Assembly (NCBI RefSeq): GCF_000974985.2
Contig: NZ_LAVA02000002.1
Coordinates: 1-64,000 of the forward strand
Direction: 5' to 3'
DNA from: Streptomyces mangrovisoli
GTDB lineage: Bacteria > Actinomycetota > Actinomycetes > Streptomycetales > Streptomycetaceae
DNA: 64,000 bases
Shown: positions 63,446-64,000 of the stretch, piece after piece
How positions within the stretch are numbered: the stretch's first letter is position 1
How the letters are laid out: each line of letters starts with the position of its first letter
The notes under the pieces: generated by a model
Databases searched by the model: none
What the model was told of the DNA's origin: nothing
What the model saw: only the letters and a program-made list of their open reading frames with translations
Position numbers and translations under genes: made by a program

Positions 63446-63856
63446 TCAGTGCGTGATCCGGACGAAGTCGCCGCCGTTGCGATAACTCGCCACCGTGAAG
63501 GTCGTGTTGTCCTTCACACTGGAACACAGGACGACGTCGTCGACGTCGTAGGTGCCGTCCTCGACGTAGATGTACCCCGCGTTACAGGTCTTCCAGGAGC
63601 TCGTGGACGTGTAGTAGAGACGGCCCGCGTAGTAGTCGTAGATCTCTGACGTGTAGTTGACCGCGTCGGTCAGGTTGAGGTCGCTGCAGCTGCTCGTCGC
63701 GGACTTGGTGCGCGTGCTGCCGACCCCTTCGTAGCTCCCGGTCGTCAGCGCGGCGGTCACACAGGCTTGCGGCAACGCCGACGCGGTGGGCGCGAGAACC
63801 AGACATCCGGCGGCGGAGACGAGCGCGAGCGCGCCCGCGGCGATGGCCTTTCTCAT
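63446..63856 (-). CDS. Small secreted four-cysteine protein
   Basis: A 136-residue exported protein. Signal peptide 'MRKAIAAGALALVSAAGCLV' to about residue 27 (cleavage near 'PTASA'). The mature ~108 residues contain four cysteines ('PQACVTAA', 'TSSCSDLN', 'WKTCNAGY', 'VVLCSSVK'), enough for two disulfides, many Tyr/Ser/Thr and no Lys-rich patch. GGGGGA precedes ATG 63856. Function unknown. Confidence 0.65.
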   Translation of the reverse strand: MRKAIAAGALALVSAAGCLVLAPTASALPQACVTAALTTGSYEGVGSTRTKSATSSCSDLNLTDAVNYTSEIYDYYAGRLYYTSTSSWKTCNAGYIYVEDGTYDVDDVVLCSSVKDNTTFTVASYRNGGDFVRITH

Positions 63857-64000
63857 GTTTCCCCCAAGGTCGAGTGGGAGTGGTTCGGGCTCCTGAAACG
63901 CTCGCAGAGCGCGTTCCCCGGGGGCCACACACTTCGACGGGGCTCCAAAGTCCCTTGTCATACGCCGGAATGCGCGCATCCGGCGAGGGGCGGGGGCCTC

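Overview
The window looks like a piece of a Streptomyces (or close actinomycete) chromosome. It is very GC-rich with GC-ending codons, uses many GTG and TTG starts, carries typical actinomycete families (MoxR/DUF58/DUF4129, DUF1963, mycothiol-dependent MPI-like enzymes, SUKH proteins, secreted PHB-type esterase, GH27 with ricin-type CBM), and has at least one plausible leaderless promoter. The mix of conflict genes, relics and short repeats suggests an accessory or chromosome-arm region rather than the core. No rRNA, tRNA, integrase or intact transposon was seen.

Layout. 1-4100: relics (SDR fragment, frameshifted PAP2 phosphatase) around a tiny bL37-like gene, an APC permease and a PH-like membrane protein. 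4261-11017: a SUKH protein, then an arsenic locus: flavoprotein (ArsO-like) divergent from arsR1 with palindromic operators, a HEAT protein, an aquaglyceroporin (AqpS-like), arsR2, arsenate reductase and a thioredoxin-ankyrin fusion. No arsenite pump is present, so the logic appears to be reduction by ArsC and downhill exit through the channel. 11132-20863: a conflict region with a truncated type I-E cas3, an orphan five-repeat CRISPR array, a HTH-NACHT-LRR protein, and a second, membrane-anchored NACHT protein fused to an FGE/C-lectin-like domain and a complete bacterial sugar transferase.

20895-31628: small enzymes and hypotheticals (SnoaL/NTF2-like, epimerase-like, SUKH, HEAT), a secreted esterase, and a PadR regulator with its operator. 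31728-36449: an ATGA-coupled operon DUF4129 / membrane protein / MoxR / DUF58 / membrane protein. 36561-38347: pnuC-nadR, an NAD salvage pair whose kinase P-loop lacks the usual lysine. 38459-40225: GlxA-type regulator divergent from an isochorismatase-family hydrolase. 40313-41092: a protein that reads as two histone folds in tandem, the most unexpected gene here. 41262-49656: metallo-beta-lactamase-fold protein, mycothiol-type enzyme, a second DUF1963 protein, ArsR/MFS pair, two VOC proteins, a universal stress protein and a small P-loop kinase.

49843-64000: a large helical hypothetical; a Ser/Thr kinase; an operon of a WXG100-like protein, a papain-fold protein and a chagasin-like lipoprotein (possible effector and inhibitor); secreted alpha-galactosidase; a membrane protein plus GTPase-like ATPase module; a third SUKH protein divergent from a triple-S1 protein; a strong shared terminator; and two exported proteins.

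All homology calls were made by eye from family motifs; no database search was run.
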